Source: a virus. From it: 26,324 bases of DNA. The position numbers and the translations under genes were made by a program. Shown in pieces: positions 1 to 6,208 of the stretch. The notes beneath the pieces are model-generated. The model saw nothing but the letters and a program-made list of their open reading frames with translations. It was not told the origin of the DNA and did no database searches. The first letter of the stretch is position 1; every line of letters starts with the position of its first letter. Location: positions 1-26,324 of the IMG/VR virus record IMGVR_UViG_3300042898_005599, one strand, 5' to 3'.

Positions 1-702
1 CCACACATCGCGCTTGTTCCGTGTTGGGTTTTCCTCGTAAGGCTTCCCCGCTAAACCGTGATGCTTTAATAGCGGGTCTTGAGTGCCATCTCTCATCTCT
101 GACCTGTCTCGTGTGCCCCAATTTTGTGCAGGTTCCTTAATCGCATCGTTGTCAAAGAAGTAATGCTGAGACTTTGACAGCAGGAATATGTGCTCGTGTG
201 ACTTTGTGCATCGGTCGGTTACTGATTCAGGCATTGGATTAGGTTTAGCCCAGATAATCTCTTGCCTGAGATACCAACCGTCCGCTTGTAGAGCGAAAGC
301 CACCCGCCAAGGGATGCCAACAAGGTCTTTAGGCTTTAAGCCGTGTTCCTCCGCGCGAAGCAACAAACCACTGGTCGTTCCTTTAGAAGTTGACTGCTTA
401 GAATTGACATCAATGCTTGGACTGCCGTCACCGTTGCGTCCCTTGCCTGAACCAGCGTAGGAATCTCCGAGGTTGAGCCACAGAGTCCCGTCATCAGCCA
501 ATACGCGCTTGACAGCACTAAATACATGAACCATTTTGGCTACATACTCATCAAAAGACAGTTCTAAGCCAATCTGCGCGTCCATGCCGTAATCCCTCAA
601 CCCCCAATACGGTGGCGAAGTAATACAGCATTGAACCGACTTGCTTTCCAATTCTTGAAGTCGTGACATCACATCACCCTCAAGCAGTAAGTAATTAACC
701 AC
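1..702 (-). CDS. DNA methyltransferase (N4-cytosine/N6-adenine type), 3' end cut by window
   Basis: The reading frame runs open from a GTG at 702 to the window edge, giving 234 codons without a stop. Near the N-terminus it reads LLEGDVMSRL and then TSPPYWGLRDYG. TSPPYW is the catalytic motif IV of the beta-group exocyclic-amino DNA methyltransferases, and the EGD box before it is usual in this family. Further on come DGTLWLNLGDSY, GIPWRVAFALQADGWYLR and EIIWAKPNPMPESVTDR, all typical of phage and restriction-type modification methylases. The product would transfer a methyl group from S-adenosylmethionine to DNA, for self-protection or regulation. GTG 702 was chosen because the EGD box lies upstream of the first ATG (669) and GAAGG sits five bases before the GTG. 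The start overlaps the stop of the preceding gene. The C-terminal part with the SAM-binding motif is outside the window, so target specificity cannot be read. Confidence 0.9.
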   Translation of the reverse strand, partial: MVNYLLLEGDVMSRLQELESKSVQCCITSPPYWGLRDYGMDAQIGLELSFDEYVAKMVHVFSAVKRVLADDGTLWLNLGDSYAGSGKGRNGDGSPSIDVNSKQSTSKGTTSGLLLRAEEHGLKPKDLVGIPWRVAFALQADGWYLRQEIIWAKPNPMPESVTDRCTKSHEHIFLLSKSQHYFFDNDAIKEPAQNWGTRDRSEMRDGTQDPLLKHHGLAGKPYEENPTRNKRDVW

Positions 703-964
703 ACCGACCTTCAAATAGCCTCTGTGCTTTTTCAAGCGTGTAGCAGTAATCGCCGTTCGCCGCGCTAAAGCCGTCGGGACGACCGAAGATATCCCAGACA
801 ACAAACTGATGAAACGCATCCTTGCGCCAACAAATTGCTATCCACCAAGCATAGGAATCGCCTTCTACGCGCTCCCGCTTGCGATACAACGCCAACACTT
901 CTCTCGGCTCATCTGGGTTGCCGACGCTATCGCCGACCTCCAAATCCTTAAAGTTGTCCGTCAT
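695..964 (-). CDS. Hypothetical protein, 89 aa
   Basis: Small acidic protein with no recognised domain. It opens MTDNFKDLEVGD, contains a run rich in Trp and aromatic residues (YAWWIAICW, VVWDIFGRPDGF) and ends in a short helix. The frame extends four codons further to an ATG at 976, but the ATG at 964 is preferred: it overlaps the stop of the upstream 29-codon gene as ATGA and has GGGGAG just before it. It ends inside the start region of the DNA methyltransferase. The tight coupling suggests co-translation with the methylase, but nothing in the sequence states a function. Confidence 0.7.
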   Translation of the reverse strand: MTDNFKDLEVGDSVGNPDEPREVLALYRKRERVEGDSYAWWIAICWRKDAFHQFVVWDIFGRPDGFSAANGDYCYTLEKAQRLFEGRCG

Positions 965-1050
965 TCGTCTCCCCATCCGTACTTTTTATAGTCGCGATAC
1001 AACGCATACAGCGCCGAACTTACAAAGACCACCAGAAACACATCAAGCAT
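961..1050 (-). CDS. Small membrane protein, 29 aa
   Basis: A short frame begins ATG CTT GAT GTG TTT and reads MLDVFLVVFVSSALYALYRD, followed by a charged tail ending WGDE. One hydrophobic segment (about residues 4-18) is followed by Arg/Lys, as in a single-pass small membrane peptide. AGGAG stands seven bases before the ATG. The start overlaps the end of the preceding gene by eight bases, and the stop overlaps the next ATG as ATGA. Those couplings and the Shine-Dalgarno are the evidence for expression. No family is recognised. Confidence 0.6.
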   Translation of the reverse strand: MLDVFLVVFVSSALYALYRDYKKYGWGDE

Positions 1051-1306
1051 CGTCGTGCTCCTGTGCGAACCACGGGTGCAACTGACTGAGCGCCTCAACG
1101 CGAGTATTAGCCTTCTGTACTGCTTCTTTAATGCCTGTCATGTAGTCCATTGCTAACTTGTCATAGTCCAAAATCAGCAGGCTCAAGGCAATGTTGGACT
1201 GCTGATACCACATTATTTCGCTCAGCAACTCCTTCACTTCTTCTTGACCCAAAATGATTGGCGCGTCATGCGTCAAGAACTTTGAACTCGGTAAATCATC
1301 TGTCAT
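1043..1306 (-). CDS. Hypothetical protein, 87 aa
   Basis: Unrecognised, mostly helical protein starting MTDDLPSSKFL and ending with a charged EHDDA tail. A stretch around residues 25-65 (KELLSEIMWYQQSNIALSLL and following) looks like one or two amphipathic helices. The start at 1306 is preferred over an in-frame ATG at 1339 because it overlaps the upstream stop as ATGA and has GGAG six bases before it. The longer version would run 11 codons into the upstream gene. It is part of the coupled chain of small genes from 1765 to 695. Confidence 0.65.
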   Translation of the reverse strand: MTDDLPSSKFLTHDAPIILGQEEVKELLSEIMWYQQSNIALSLLILDYDKLAMDYMTGIKEAVQKANTRVEALSQLHPWFAQEHDDA

Positions 1307-1551
1307 GGTTTTCTCCAAACTGAGGGCGCGTGCCCCCACTCAACTGCTTCTCTTTGCTCTTCAGACTCGTATCTACGCATTACCCATATACAAACCTCAT
1401 CCCCTTCCATCATTGCGTCCATTTCAGGCTCAGATAGCCCAATACCGTCATGGCTTAGGCAGGTCATAGGACCAATCCACCCGCGTTTGACACCATTTTG
1501 ATACCACACATGAAATTCGGCGCTGTCATCTATTTGTTCCATTCGTTCCAT
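1303..1551 (-). CDS. Hypothetical protein, 82 aa
   Basis: Small protein of unknown function, rich in Glu and Met (EPEMDAMMEGDEV), with FHVWYQNGVKRGWIGPMT near the N-terminus, which could be a small beta domain. ATG codons at 1551 and 1542 are both possible. The first lies inside the end of the 28-residue gene upstream, and the second has GGGA eight bases before it. The stop overlaps the next ATG as ATGA, placing the gene in the translationally coupled chain. Confidence 0.65.
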   Translation of the reverse strand: MERMEQIDDSAEFHVWYQNGVKRGWIGPMTCLSHDGIGLSEPEMDAMMEGDEVCIWVMRRYESEEQREAVEWGHAPSVWRKP

Positions 1552-1616
1552 CCCATAATAAAGATGATTCCGACGACATTTATCACCACAATTATTGTGA
1601 TTACGGCGTCAATCAT
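1530..1616 (-). CDS. Small hydrophobic membrane peptide, 28 aa
   Basis: The frame reads MIDAVITIIVVINVVGIIFI and ends MGWNEWNK. Residues 4-21 are almost all Ile/Val, so it is a predicted single transmembrane segment. The ATG overlaps the preceding stop as ATGA, and GAGG lies ten bases upstream. It ends inside the N-terminal codons of the 82-residue gene. Function unknown. Small holin-like, superinfection or membrane-regulatory peptides are possible, but nothing in the sequence distinguishes them. Confidence 0.55.
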   Translation of the reverse strand: MIDAVITIIVVINVVGIIFIMGWNEWNK

Positions 1617-1765
1617 TGCGATAGTTCCTCACGGTACAAAGACAAAGCCTCATGCACCGCGTTTGCCTGCTCCAAAGCAAGGAACAGCGTTAACGCCATC
1701 GCCTTTGCCTCTTGTAGTTCTTTCCAAAGTTCTACATTGCTGTCGTATTCGTGCTTATCAGCCAT
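1613..1765 (-). CDS. Hypothetical protein, 50 aa, first gene of the promoter-led chain
   Basis: Short helical protein (MADKHEYDSNVELWKELQEA, ending LYREELSQ) with a heptad-like pattern of Leu/Ala over about residues 13-48, compatible with a small coiled coil. It has the strongest Shine-Dalgarno of this region, GGAGG four bases before the ATG, and sits about 18 bases below the predicted transcription start of the promoter at 1789-1817. The stop overlaps the next ATG as ATGA. No family recognised. Confidence 0.65.
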   Translation of the reverse strand: MADKHEYDSNVELWKELQEAKAMALTLFLALEQANAVHEALSLYREELSQ

Positions 1766-1788
1766 TACCCCTCCATCGGTTCAAAGCA

Positions 1789-1817
1789 AAGATACACCCC
1801 CGTCAACATCAAGTCAA
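1789..1817 (-). promoter_or_regulatory. Predicted sigma70-like promoter for the micro-gene chain
   Basis: On the minus strand TTGACT (1817-1812) is followed after exactly 17 bases by TATCTT (1794-1789). It lies in the 59-base gap between the methyltransferase stop at 1825 and the ATG at 1765. The implied leader is short and contains GGAGG. A second TTGACG lies between the boxes but has no matching -10. Confidence 0.55.
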
Positions 1818-1824
1818 GTATTAT

Positions 1825-2400
1825 TTACTCGCGCCACAACACTTCGTAACGCTTGATTGCTGACTTGTCCAAGTGCAACTCATAATCTGATTCCGTGTAG
1901 CCAAGGTTGCCACAATACTGCTCCCACCAATCCCACCTCCAGCGACCGAACAACGCATGCGGGACATCGTGAATCCGACACCATTCATCTGGGATACCAC
2001 AAGCCTTTAAGACTCCCTGCGGGACCGGACCGAGTGTGATGCTGATATGTGTGATTGCTACAGGCACTTGCCCCGCGCTCTCAGCACAAATTGCTAACTG
2101 CTCCCACGGGCAACCGAAGGCGTCAAGGTCAATCAGGTCAAAGGCTGACAAATCTAAGCCCTTCATCACTTTACGGTTATCACCCATAATCACATTTGCA
2201 GAAATGTATTTCTTTTTGTCAATGCCAAGAACTATCACTTCAACATCTGGCAACTTTTCCTGCACTGTCCGCCAAACCGTGCCAGACCCAGCGAACGCAT
2301 CAAGGATATGCACCTTCTCTTTGCCGATGCGCTGTAACGCTTCCACCCTTAGCCTGACCTTTGTCGGCAGGTGGCTGTTTTCGTTGTAGATATGCTTCAC
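1825..2400 (-). CDS. SAM-dependent methyltransferase with Trm1-like DLDAFG motif
   Basis: A 191-residue Rossmann-type methyltransferase. The SAM-binding motif I is LDAFAGSGT (residues 33-41). An acidic motif in VLGIDKKK follows at about 60, then a GDNRKVM segment, and a catalytic-position motif FDLIDLDAFGCPWEQLA (about 87-103). In DNA adenine methylases this position reads DPPY; in the tRNA guanine-N2 enzymes of the Trm1 family it reads D-x-DPFGSP. The DLDAFGCP here is closer to Trm1. The product could methylate tRNA or another nucleic acid; the substrate is not evident. The start is GTG at 2400, with AGGG four bases upstream, ten bases after the ParB-like gene. The protein is shorter than full-length Trm1, so only the catalytic fold is shared. 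Confidence 0.75.
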   Translation of the reverse strand: MKHIYNENSHLPTKVRLRVEALQRIGKEKVHILDAFAGSGTVWRTVQEKLPDVEVIVLGIDKKKYISANVIMGDNRKVMKGLDLSAFDLIDLDAFGCPWEQLAICAESAGQVPVAITHISITLGPVPQGVLKACGIPDEWCRIHDVPHALFGRWRWDWWEQYCGNLGYTESDYELHLDKSAIKRYEVLWRE

Positions 2401-2410
2401 AAAGCCCTAA

Positions 2411-2971
2411 TCAATTCGTCGCCGATGCGACATCCACTCCATCAATGCTGTTCAATGCCTCGCCCAGAATCATGCTGACGCGCCCTTGCTCACTAATAGG
2501 TGCCTTAACTAGCCAATAACAGTTGTGAAACGGCTCTAAATTGCGTTTTCTCTTAGCATTCGGCTCATCGGTGACATCAGCAAGCAGTTTGTCAAGGTCG
2601 TGGGCATCAAAGCCTGTGCCTGCCAGCGTCTCTTCTGAGATTACTTCCCTGAGCAACTTGGTCAACTCATCATTGTCGTATGTCGCGAAGTCGGAGGTTC
2701 TGTTGTCCGCCAACAGGATTTTCTTTGCTTGCGCGTCATCCACATCAATCACCATGCACGGGATAGTGGTCATGCCGACGCGTTTCGCCGCCTGCCAACG
2801 GTGATTGCCCGCCAAAATAAACATGGTGGACTTCTGCACCACCAGCGAACCGTAAAAGCCGTTGACCTTAATGCTTTCCACAATGGCGTCCACATTGCCT
2901 TTACGCGGATTAGCAGGGTGAGGCTTCAACTTGCCTATTGCTATTAACTCTGTTTTGCCTTCATCAGTCAT
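2411..2971 (-). CDS. ParB/Srx-like domain protein
   Basis: A 186-residue protein. The N-terminal half matches the ParB N-terminal (ParB/sulfiredoxin) fold: LKPHPANPRKGN (15-26), an IVESIKVNGFYGSLVV helix-strand (30-45), the AGNHRWQAAKRVG box (54-66; GNHR corresponds to the GERR/GxxR box) and TTIPCMVIDVDDAQAKKILLADNR. The family includes CTP-dependent partition clamps, nucleases and phage proteins that sit beside DNA methylases. There is no ParB-type central HTH, so plasmid-like partition is unlikely. The C-terminal part (about 115-186) is not recognised. The gene starts five bases after the WhiB stop, with AGGGTG before the ATG, and is followed by two methyltransferase genes. That context favours a role in DNA modification or regulation. 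Confidence 0.8.
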   Translation of the reverse strand: MTDEGKTELIAIGKLKPHPANPRKGNVDAIVESIKVNGFYGSLVVQKSTMFILAGNHRWQAAKRVGMTTIPCMVIDVDDAQAKKILLADNRTSDFATYDNDELTKLLREVISEETLAGTGFDAHDLDKLLADVTDEPNAKRKRNLEPFHNCYWLVKAPISEQGRVSMILGEALNSIDGVDVASATN

Positions 2972-2975
2972 CGCA

Positions 2976-3452
2976 TCACCCTAACATCGCGTTGAACCCG
3001 ATATACGCGCTCTCCAGAGTCTCGTACACCTCAACCTCCGCGCCATTCTTGACTGCCACCCATTCACTGCCGTGCCAAGTTCTTTCAGTGAATCGTTGCC
3101 ATAACTCACAATTTGATGCCTGCTCAATGACTGTCCAATGCCCCTGTGAGGGTTGCTCTACCCTCGTTGGTATTACCACAGGCGCGGGCTTTGCTACAAC
3201 GCTGACGCCCCGCCTCACGACGCTTGGTGCCATTCTTTGTGCGCGCTCTCGCTCGTTTAGCCCGCCCCAAATTCCGCTGTCCTCGTCCAACCCTGCAAGG
3301 AAACATTCGTCAACGACAACGCATCCACCACAGACCGCTTTGGCTTTTGCTTCACGCCTTTTACGGTCGCCATACTTCTCGCCCTCCACGGGAAAGAACA
3401 GAGCAGTCTCACTGGATTTGCAGTTTGCTTCTTCTTGCCAGTTTTTCACCAC
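2976..3452 (-). CDS. WhiB-family iron-sulfur transcription factor with C-terminal extension
   Basis: Residues 5-70 are a WhiB domain. WQEEANC gives Cys11, and CGGC plus DEC give Cys41, Cys44 and Cys50, the four ligands of the [4Fe-4S] cluster. SGIWGGLNERER (59-70) is the conserved G(V/I)WGG turn, with a basic/polar stretch after it. The family is confined to actinobacteria and their phages. A phage WhiB from mycobacteriophage TM4 is known to interfere with a host WhiB and cause superinfection exclusion. Residues about 90-158 form an extra segment with HWTVIEQASNCELWQRF that is not part of a standard WhiB protein. The start must be GTG 3452 or 3449, because an in-frame stop lies one codon upstream; no good Shine-Dalgarno is seen. 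The gene sits 25 bases after the glutaminase gene. Confidence 0.93.
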   Translation of the reverse strand: MVKNWQEEANCKSSETALFFPVEGEKYGDRKRREAKAKAVCGGCVVVDECFLAGLDEDSGIWGGLNERERAQRMAPSVVRRGVSVVAKPAPVVIPTRVEQPSQGHWTVIEQASNCELWQRFTERTWHGSEWVAVKNGAEVEVYETLESAYIGFNAMLG

Positions 3453-3477
3453 GCGTTACAGTAGCACCTACGCATGC

Positions 3478-4239
3478 TTAAACAAAAAGTTCGCGCGTGA
3501 CCCCAAGATGTTTCATCGTCATCAAGTCCACCATCTCAACAACGCGACCATTGAGCACCTGCATGTAGCGGTACTCTGGCACGCTCCACGATGACCGCAA
3601 AACCAAACCAGCATCAGCCACCGCCTTGCGAAGCGAGTTTTCAGTAGAAGCAAACACAAATGAATCGTTCTGTGTCCACCCGACTACTAACGGAGAACCC
3701 GTCACGCGCGCCACATGCAATACATCAGGCTTGTCGGTACGAATCCAGCCAAGAGAAGCCCTGCCTTGTAGCGAGGTTAATTCTTCCAATGGCTCATCAC
3801 TCAGACTCAGCAAATGAAATATCGCTTCCGAATCCACTTCACCAACGCGAGGTGCCCCGTAGTACTCAATGATTTCATCATCATTAGCAATGTGACCGTT
3901 GTGAACACCCACGATAGTTGGAATAACAATCGGGTGATTGTTGTCGTTATTGTTGGGGCTACCTTTGGTCGCGTACCGCGTATGCAGAATGGCAGTGCCA
4001 CAAGTGTTGGGGATGTCTGACAGATGCTCCACAAACTCCCGTGCTGTGATGTCATCCTTCATGTAGAACAACGCATCTTCAGACTTGCCGTGTTCGTCAG
4101 TGGCGCTATCTGCCCACGCCACGCCTGTCGCGTCAGTGCCCCTGTTCATAATTTCCAGCAACAATCTTTTAGTAAGAGTCCTGCTTTTGTGAAGCCCTTT
4201 GTCTGCTTCCGATAATGAGAATCCTGCTATGCCACACAT
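3478..4239 (-). CDS. Stand-alone class II glutamine amidotransferase (Ntn hydrolase)
   Basis: A 253-residue protein beginning MCGIAGF, so Cys2 becomes the N-terminal nucleophile after Met removal. Family motifs follow in order: NRGTDATG (32-39), HTRYATKG (86-93), VHNGHIAN (112-119) and VDSEAIFHLL (135-144). These are the glutamine-binding and oxyanion-hole elements known from GlmS, PurF and asparagine synthetase. The domain hydrolyses glutamine to glutamate and ammonia. No synthetase domain follows, so the ammonia must go to a separate partner. The obvious candidate is the amidoligase encoded one base upstream in the same unit. AGGGG lies nine bases before the ATG. The length matches an isolated glutaminase domain, and no active-site residue appears to be missing. 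Confidence 0.92.
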   Translation of the reverse strand: MCGIAGFSLSEADKGLHKSRTLTKRLLLEIMNRGTDATGVAWADSATDEHGKSEDALFYMKDDITAREFVEHLSDIPNTCGTAILHTRYATKGSPNNNDNNHPIVIPTIVGVHNGHIANDDEIIEYYGAPRVGEVDSEAIFHLLSLSDEPLEELTSLQGRASLGWIRTDKPDVLHVARVTGSPLVVGWTQNDSFVFASTENSLRKAVADAGLVLRSSWSVPEYRYMQVLNGRVVEMVDLMTMKHLGVTRELFV

Positions 4240-4240
4240 T

Positions 4241-5293
4241 TTATCGTGCCCCTATTTCTGTTTTACGCCGACTTAAATAGTCTGCTGATTGTTTGCGGAT
4301 AAGTCTTTTAGTTTGAAGGACTGACAACACCTCATCGGCGTCGGTCATGCCCAACATTGGAGTCATTGACGCGCTTAGTTCAAATAGACCAAGCAGGTAA
4401 TGAATCCAGTGCACTATCTTTGAGCCGTTCAATGTGCCCTGATGAAGTCTGACTTCAAAAGTTCCTATCTTGCTGAATGGCTTAATGTTGAGGCTCATCA
4501 TTTTGTCTGCTGTTGATGTTGAGGTTCCGCGTAGCATCATTGTGCTGTACTCGTTAATGGTGCTCGCGCTCATGTGTCGCGAGTACATTCCGTTCCGTCT
4601 GCTCGGTGCCACGAAACCTTGGTTAATTTCTTGTAGCGCACCCCAGTTTGTGACGATTGATGCCCGTTGCATTTTGGAAAGATGAGCCACACCGATGTGA
4701 ACATGAAGCCCACAAGTTACATCAGCAGTTCCACCCAAGGCTGAAATTTCTTTGACGATGGCTCGTATCTCTGGCATTTTTTCAACTGTCAAGATTGGTG
4801 AGACAACCTCGCCACCGCGACCGTAAATGTCACCGCGTCGTTGCGATACTGAAGAATCCTCTTCAATTTTCCACTGGTTGTAAGTAGCGCCGTCTGCGAT
4901 TGTCTCGTGGCAGGTCATACAAGTTTTACCGTGGTAGGGGAACAGGTGGACATGGTACCCAAGCAATCTGGTTAGAGCGACCGCGACTTCTGCGCGTTGA
5001 GTGTTTTTGAATTCAATCTCAATACCGAATGTCCATTGACCGACTGTGCCAAGCCCTTCGTTTCGTCGTGCCTGCCAAGTTCTCAGCGCAACCTCGCGAC
5101 CAGCAAGAAGTCTCCGCTCCGATGGTGGCGCTACTAGGGAAGGCAAACCGTTTCGTTGCGCGTATCGTTGAGCCTGAGCGCGAACCGTTGATTGGCTCTG
5201 GCTTGCTTCAAGTGCAATCGCTTGCCATGTCCATCCCGCGCGCCTGCGCTCATAAGACACCATTTCGTTTTCACGATTATTACTTACTGGCAT
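4241..5293 (-). CDS. Amidoligase (COOH-NH2 ligase fold) with N-terminal HTH
   Basis: A 350-residue protein with two parts. Residues about 12-50 look like a helix-turn-helix (YERRRAGWTWQAIA, then STVRAQAQRYAQRNG). From residue 87 the signature of the putative amidoligase family appears: TFGIEIEF (88-95), KIEEDSSVSQ (142-151), GGEVVSPIL (160-168) and CGLHVHIG (194-201). FEVRLHQGTLNG comes later. This fold is related to glutamine synthetase and is predicted to use ATP and a carboxylate to form amide or peptide bonds. A CMTCHE motif (Cys125, Cys128, His129) lies in the loop before the EEDSS box and may bind metal. The ATG has AGGGGGC three bases upstream and a promoter at 5317-5345. The neighbouring class II glutaminase can supply ammonia. 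The substrate is unknown: peptidoglycan, protein or DNA base are all open. Confidence 0.85.
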   Translation of the reverse strand: MPVSNNRENEMVSYERRRAGWTWQAIALEASQSQSTVRAQAQRYAQRNGLPSLVAPPSERRLLAGREVALRTWQARRNEGLGTVGQWTFGIEIEFKNTQRAEVAVALTRLLGYHVHLFPYHGKTCMTCHETIADGATYNQWKIEEDSSVSQRRGDIYGRGGEVVSPILTVEKMPEIRAIVKEISALGGTADVTCGLHVHIGVAHLSKMQRASIVTNWGALQEINQGFVAPSRRNGMYSRHMSASTINEYSTMMLRGTSTSTADKMMSLNIKPFSKIGTFEVRLHQGTLNGSKIVHWIHYLLGLFELSASMTPMLGMTDADEVLSVLQTKRLIRKQSADYLSRRKTEIGAR

Positions 5294-5316
5294 ATTGCCC
5301 CCTGTCCTCTGATGTC

Positions 5317-5345
5317 AGAATACCCGACAACTAAACCCGTGTCAA
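5317..5345 (-). promoter_or_regulatory. Predicted sigma70-like promoter of the amidoligase-glutaminase unit
   Basis: On the minus strand TTGACA (5345-5340) is a perfect -35, followed after 17 bases by TATTCT (5322-5317). The -35 lies inside the last codons of the zincin gene (stop at 5331). The implied transcription start is near 5310, leaving a leader of roughly 17 bases with AGGGGGC before the amidoligase ATG at 5293. GACA and TGTC arms ten bases apart lie within the promoter and could be an operator. Confidence 0.6.
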
Positions 5346-5795
5346 GTCATCTGTTGTGATGTGCAAAATCTCACCCGTGCCAACCAGCCGTGCAAAAGTT
5401 CTCGGCGCTACCGCGTAATACAAACTCAGGCTCCACGCGCGAGCGTCCACCTCGTAACCACCCGACCGATGCTCTGACCCCTTGGACGCATCGTAGAAAG
5501 ACAGCGCCCGTCCCTGCCTTTGCATGGCGTGGCGAAACTCATGGAGCGTTGTCACAATGCTCGGCTTAGGAATGAAGATTGCGTTATCCCGCGGGTAGTA
5601 GCAACCAGCGCCGACCGTTGAAGAAATTGTCAAAGACGGCGTGACCACCCCATAAATGTCAGACACTTCCCTGAGCCAAGTTTCCAGTTTTATTACCTTT
5701 AAGGCGTCTGGCATGTTTCCGAACCCACGCATCAACTGGCGCGTTTCCGCGACAGCCCTGCGGTCAAAATGTTTGAACACTTTATGGTATTTCAT
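5331..5795 (-). CDS. Zincin-type metallopeptidase-like protein (HEFRH)
   Basis: A 154-residue protein with TTLHEFRHAMQ at residues 82-92. His85, Glu86 and His89 form an HExxH zinc motif on a predicted helix. YEVDARAW (114-121) follows at the distance where ImmA/IrrE-type peptidases carry their third, acidic ligand (Glu115). CYYPRDNAIFIPKPS just before the helix resembles the strand-turn preceding HExxH in that superfamily. The role is probably proteolytic, or a zincin scaffold. Phage and host ImmA proteins usually cleave repressors, but no repressor gene is seen next to this one. The ATG overlaps the preceding stop as TAATG, and the 3' end carries the -35 of the amidoligase promoter. The subfamily is uncertain. 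Confidence 0.7.
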   Translation of the reverse strand: MKYHKVFKHFDRRAVAETRQLMRGFGNMPDALKVIKLETWLREVSDIYGVVTPSLTISSTVGAGCYYPRDNAIFIPKPSIVTTLHEFRHAMQRQGRALSFYDASKGSEHRSGGYEVDARAWSLSLYYAVAPRTFARLVGTGEILHITTDDLTRV

Positions 5796-6202
5796 TAGTT
5801 TGCCCCTTCTGTGAGTGCTGAGAAAATAGCGTCAGCAATTTTTTCGTTTTCCTCTGAATAGAAATCAAAGTAGTAGTAAAGGCAATCTGCCAATCCAAGA
5901 ACAATGCGCTCGTAAAACTCGTCGGCAACTCCCTTTTTGGTTTTAGAGTCAACATCAAAGAGGTGAAACTCGCCTTGACCACCAAGTAACTCAACAAAGG
6001 CGCTGTTGCTTAATCCGCAAATTGTCCACTCGGCTGTCCAGAACACGGCTACGGGATTGTCAACATCTTCGCCCGCCCGACGCTTTTCAACGATGTGCTT
6101 GTGATTGTTTGTCCATGTCTTGCGATAAGCCTTAACGGGCGTGAACTCCACGCGCGAGGCGATTAGTTCGGTTAATTGTTGCTGGGTTATCCCTGTCCTC
6201 AT
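5795..6202 (-). CDS. Hypothetical protein, 135 aa, apparently leaderless
   Basis: No recognised domain. The N-terminus (MRTGITQQQLTELIASRVEF) looks helical, perhaps a short HTH-like start. The middle has AVFWTAEWTICGLSNSAFVELLGG. The C-terminal part is acidic and aromatic (CLYYYFDFYSEENEKIADAI). The ATG lies seven bases after a predicted -10 box (6209-6214) and has no Shine-Dalgarno upstream, so the transcript probably begins at or near the start codon. The stop overlaps the zincin ATG as TAATG, so the two are likely co-translated. Confidence 0.7.
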   Translation of the reverse strand: MRTGITQQQLTELIASRVEFTPVKAYRKTWTNNHKHIVEKRRAGEDVDNPVAVFWTAEWTICGLSNSAFVELLGGQGEFHLFDVDSKTKKGVADEFYERIVLGLADCLYYYFDFYSEENEKIADAIFSALTEGAN

Positions 6203-6208
6203 ACAAGA

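Noticed and set aside
3440-3475. Possible TTGTTT-16-TACTGT promoter directly before the WhiB GTG
   Set aside because: Both boxes match the consensus poorly. It would give a leaderless WhiB mRNA, which is attractive, but support is too weak to list.
2938-3594. Plus-strand open frame of 218 codons
   Set aside because: Antisense to WhiB and the glutaminase, both of which have unmistakable motifs on the minus strand.
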